Origin: Amnibacterium endophyticum
GTDB taxonomy: Bacteria; Actinomycetota; Actinomycetes; Actinomycetales; Microbacteriaceae
NCBI RefSeq assembly: GCF_042680685.1
Contig: NZ_JBHUEA010000006.1
Span: 62,001-126,000 of the forward strand
Length of the DNA stretch: 64,000 nt
Direction: 5' to 3'
The notes below the pieces were generated by a model that did not search any database, had not been told where the DNA came from, and was given only the letters and a program-made list of their open reading frames with translations. This document shows, in pieces, positions 61,950-64,000 of the stretch. Numbering within the stretch: the first letter of the stretch is position 1; every line of letters begins with the position of its first letter. Both the position numbers and the translations under genes were made by a program.

Positions 61950-63635
61950 TCACGCCCGCTCCAGCAGGTCGTGCTCGGCGACCGCGGCGAGCGAGAGCGT
62001 GCGGTAGCCCTCGGTCTCGAAGAAGACGGTCACCCGGTCGTCCTCGACGCTCATCACCCGGCCGCCGCCCCACTGCGCGTGCCGCACCTCGCTGTCGACG
62101 GGGAACGGCGCCTCGTCGTCGGCGCCGCGCGACTCCGCGATCCGCTGCGCGGAGCCGTCGTCGCAGGTGTCGCAGCGCCCGCAGGGGCCGGAGGTCTCGT
62201 CGCCGAAGTAGCCGAGCACGAACTGGCGCCGGCAGCCGCGGGTCTCCGCGTACTGCCGCACCATCGCGAGCCGCGACTCGTCGATCCGCTGCCGCGCCTC
62301 GGCGGCCTCGAGCGCGGCGTCCGCGGCCTTCGACGCGTTCGTCTCCGTCAGCCGCACCTCCCGGCCGGAGAGCTCCGCGACCCTCGCGTCGGCGAGCAGG
62401 TTCGCGAGCGTCATCGCCCGCCGCTGCGTGACGTCCAGCGCCTCCGCGATCTCCTTCAGCGACTCGCGGCCGTTCGCCGCCGCGACGAAGCGCTCCAGCT
62501 CCTTGCGCTTCGGCTTGGTCGCCCCGAAGAACTTCCGGAGGCCCAGGTCCTCCTCGCGGTAGTGCAGCTTCGCGGCGGCCGGCTCCCCGTCGCGGCCCGC
62601 GCGCCCGAGCTCCTGGTAGTACTCGTCGACGGACTCGGGGATCGCCGCGTGCACCACGAAGCGCACGTCGGACTTGTCGATGCCCATACCGAAGGCGCTG
62701 GTCGCCACGACGACGTCGTACTCGCCGTCGTGGAACGCCGCGTGCAGCTCGCGCCGCCGCTTCGCCGGCAGCCCGCCGTGGTAGGCCGCGGCCCGCATCC
62801 CGCGCTCGGCGAGGCGTTCCGCGAAGACCTCGGTGCCCTTCTTCGTCGCGACGTAGAGCAGGCCGGGCTTCTGCAGCTGCTCCACGTCGTCGAGCACCGC
62901 CTCGACCTTGTCGCGCTCCTCCTCGTACCGGCGCACGGAGAGGTGGATGTTCGGCCGGTCGAAGCCGTGGGTGAGGATCCGCGCGTCGAACATGCCGAGC
63001 CGCTGCACGATCTCCTCCCGCACCGGGCGGGACCCGGTCGCGGTCAGGGCGAGCACCGGCGGCCGGCCCCCGTCGCCGCCGAGCCGTCCGGCCACCTCCC
63101 CGAGCCGCAGGTAGTCCGGCCGGAAGTCGTGCCCCCAGCTGGAGACGCAGTGGGCCTCGTCGACGACGAAGACGGCGACGTCCGCGGCGGCGAGGCGCTC
63201 GACGACCTCCTCGTTCGCCAGCTGCTCCGGCGCGAGGAAGAGGTAGCCGAGCGAGCCGTCCGCGAGCCGCTCCCACGCCTCGCGCGTCCGCGCCGCCGGC
63301 ACGGTCGAGTTCACGATCGCCGCCGGCCGCGTGCCCTCCCGGTCGTTCAGCCCCGCGACCTGGTCGGCCTGGAGGGCGATCAGCGGCGACACCACGACGA
63401 CGGTGCCCGGCAGGATGGCCCCGGCGAGCTGGTAGACGGCGCTCTTGCCGTACCCGGTCGGCATCACCCCGAGCACGTCGGCGCCGTCGATCACGTCCGC
63501 GACGGCTCGCGCGATGCCCGGTCGCAGCGGGTCCCAGCCGAACACCTCCCGCGCCGCGCGCTCGATGTCCCGCCCCTCGCGGCCGCGCACCGAGAGCCCG
63601 CGGCCCTCCTCGATCTCGGTCTCCGTGGTCGTCAC
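61950..63635 (-). CDS. recQ: RecQ-family ATP-dependent DNA helicase
   Basis: A 561-residue RecQ helicase. Motif I is MPTGYGKS (residues 58-65), motif II DEAHCVSSWGHDFRPDY (near 159), motif VI QELGRAGRDG. The zinc-binding part is CRRQFVLGYFGDETSGPCGRCDTC. An RQC-like part and a C-terminal region with VRHAQWGGGRVMSVEDDRVTVFFETEGYR follow; there is no clear HRDC domain. It unwinds DNA in recombination and repair. Start is the GTG at 63635; a weak CAGGCT lies eight bases before it. Confidence 0.93.
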   Translation of the reverse strand: MTTTETEIEEGRGLSVRGREGRDIERAAREVFGWDPLRPGIARAVADVIDGADVLGVMPTGYGKSAVYQLAGAILPGTVVVVSPLIALQADQVAGLNDREGTRPAAIVNSTVPAARTREAWERLADGSLGYLFLAPEQLANEEVVERLAAADVAVFVVDEAHCVSSWGHDFRPDYLRLGEVAGRLGGDGGRPPVLALTATGSRPVREEIVQRLGMFDARILTHGFDRPNIHLSVRRYEEERDKVEAVLDDVEQLQKPGLLYVATKKGTEVFAERLAERGMRAAAYHGGLPAKRRRELHAAFHDGEYDVVVATSAFGMGIDKSDVRFVVHAAIPESVDEYYQELGRAGRDGEPAAAKLHYREEDLGLRKFFGATKPKRKELERFVAAANGRESLKEIAEALDVTQRRAMTLANLLADARVAELSGREVRLTETNASKAADAALEAAEARQRIDESRLAMVRQYAETRGCRRQFVLGYFGDETSGPCGRCDTCDDGSAQRIAESRGADDEAPFPVDSEVRHAQWGGGRVMSVEDDRVTVFFETEGYRTLSLAAVAEHDLLERA

Positions 63636-63734
63636 GGTCCGGAAGCCTGGCGGGCCGGGTGCTGGGAGGACCCCGTGCCTCAGCCGAAGGGGGCGCGACG
63701 CACCGCTGGGCGCGCGGGCAGGCGCCGGGCGCGG

Positions 63735-64000
63735 TCAGGCGGAGGCGTAGACGCCGGCGGGCACCTCGTCGAGGAAGATGCGCGCCGTCGTCGGGCCGAC
63801 GCCCTTGTAGGCCGTCATCCGCCGCTCCGCCACGGCGCGGTCCGCCGCCGTCGCCACGAGGCGGTGCACCGAGCCCCAGTCGTCGTGCACGCCGGACATC
63901 ACCCGCTGCAGCTCGTCGGCCATCTGGTCGTCGAAGCGGTCGTAGCCGCCCTCGTCGAGCAGCCGGGACAGCTCCTCGTGCTCGAGATCCGCGAACCGCG
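63735..64000 (-). CDS. Partial gene, DNA-binding protein with HhH-like C-terminus, truncated by window edge
   Basis: The frame is open to the right end of the window; only the last 88 codons are seen. The sequence (DRFDDQMADELQRVMSG, then RRMTAYKGVGPTTARIFLDEVPAG) has a KGVGPTTA helix-hairpin-helix-type turn, as in endonuclease III or HhH-GPD-like proteins of actinobacteria. A possible internal ATG lies at 63923. The family call is tentative. Confidence 0.5.
   Translation of the reverse strand, partial: RFADLEHEELSRLLDEGGYDRFDDQMADELQRVMSGVHDDWGSVHRLVATAADRAVAERRMTAYKGVGPTTARIFLDEVPAGVYASA

Overview
The window is a 64 kb piece of a very GC-rich actinobacterial chromosome. Gene content and order point to the family Microbacteriaceae: uvrA-uvrC-rapZ-whiA, then sodA and gap-pgk-tpiA-secG-rbpA, convergent with tkt-tal-zwf-opcA-pgl, then ctaB/ctaA and sufB-sufD-ferredoxin-sufC-sufT. 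Sixty protein genes are called, densely packed, often with 4-base ATGA/GTGA overlaps. No rRNA, tRNA, CRISPR array, insertion sequence or prophage was seen. The assignment to family is an inference from gene order and from abundant short intergenic repeats.

Region by region: 0-13 kb carries a membrane glycosyltransferase, nucleotide excision repair (uvrA, uvrC), rapZ/whiA, superoxide dismutase, lower glycolysis, the SecG translocase subunit and the RNA polymerase-binding protein RbpA. 13.2-13.7 kb is a gene-free block of repeats. 13.7-20.3 kb is a minus-strand pentose-phosphate operon. 20.4-31 kb holds heme A synthesis (ctaB, ctaA), an Fe-S assembly operon, the biotin transporter subunit bioY, an ABC-F protein and SURF1. 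31-44.4 kb holds fabG, serB, divergent glycogen genes glgC/glgA, ribosomal protein L31 type B, an exonuclease, a glycosyltransferase, a sirtuin, an rRNA methylase and a D-Ala-D-Ala carboxypeptidase. 44.5-50.7 kb holds a helicase, an iron-linked pair (siderophore-interacting protein and VIT family transporter), an aldo/keto reductase and an acetyltransferase. 50.8-57.5 kb is an SOS mutagenesis cassette: dnaE2, a UdgX-type uracil-DNA glycosylase, imuB and imuA. 57.7-61.5 kb holds an AraC-type regulator and a three-gene SipW signal-peptidase/surface-protein operon. The window ends with recQ and a truncated gene.

Three themes stand out. First, many genes start 6-8 bases after a TANNNT -10 box, so they are probably transcribed as leaderless mRNAs; this rule settles several start codons. 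Second, operators sit on such promoters: two LexA boxes with identical geometry in front of imuA and dnaE2, and a DtxR-type iron box that ends at the ATG of the siderophore-interacting protein. Third, repeats and long hairpins of unrelated sequence fill gene junctions, and one intergenic-type repeat lies in frame inside dnaE2. The best candidates for under-described biology are the SipW operon, the SOS cassette that contains udgX, and the repeat inside dnaE2.
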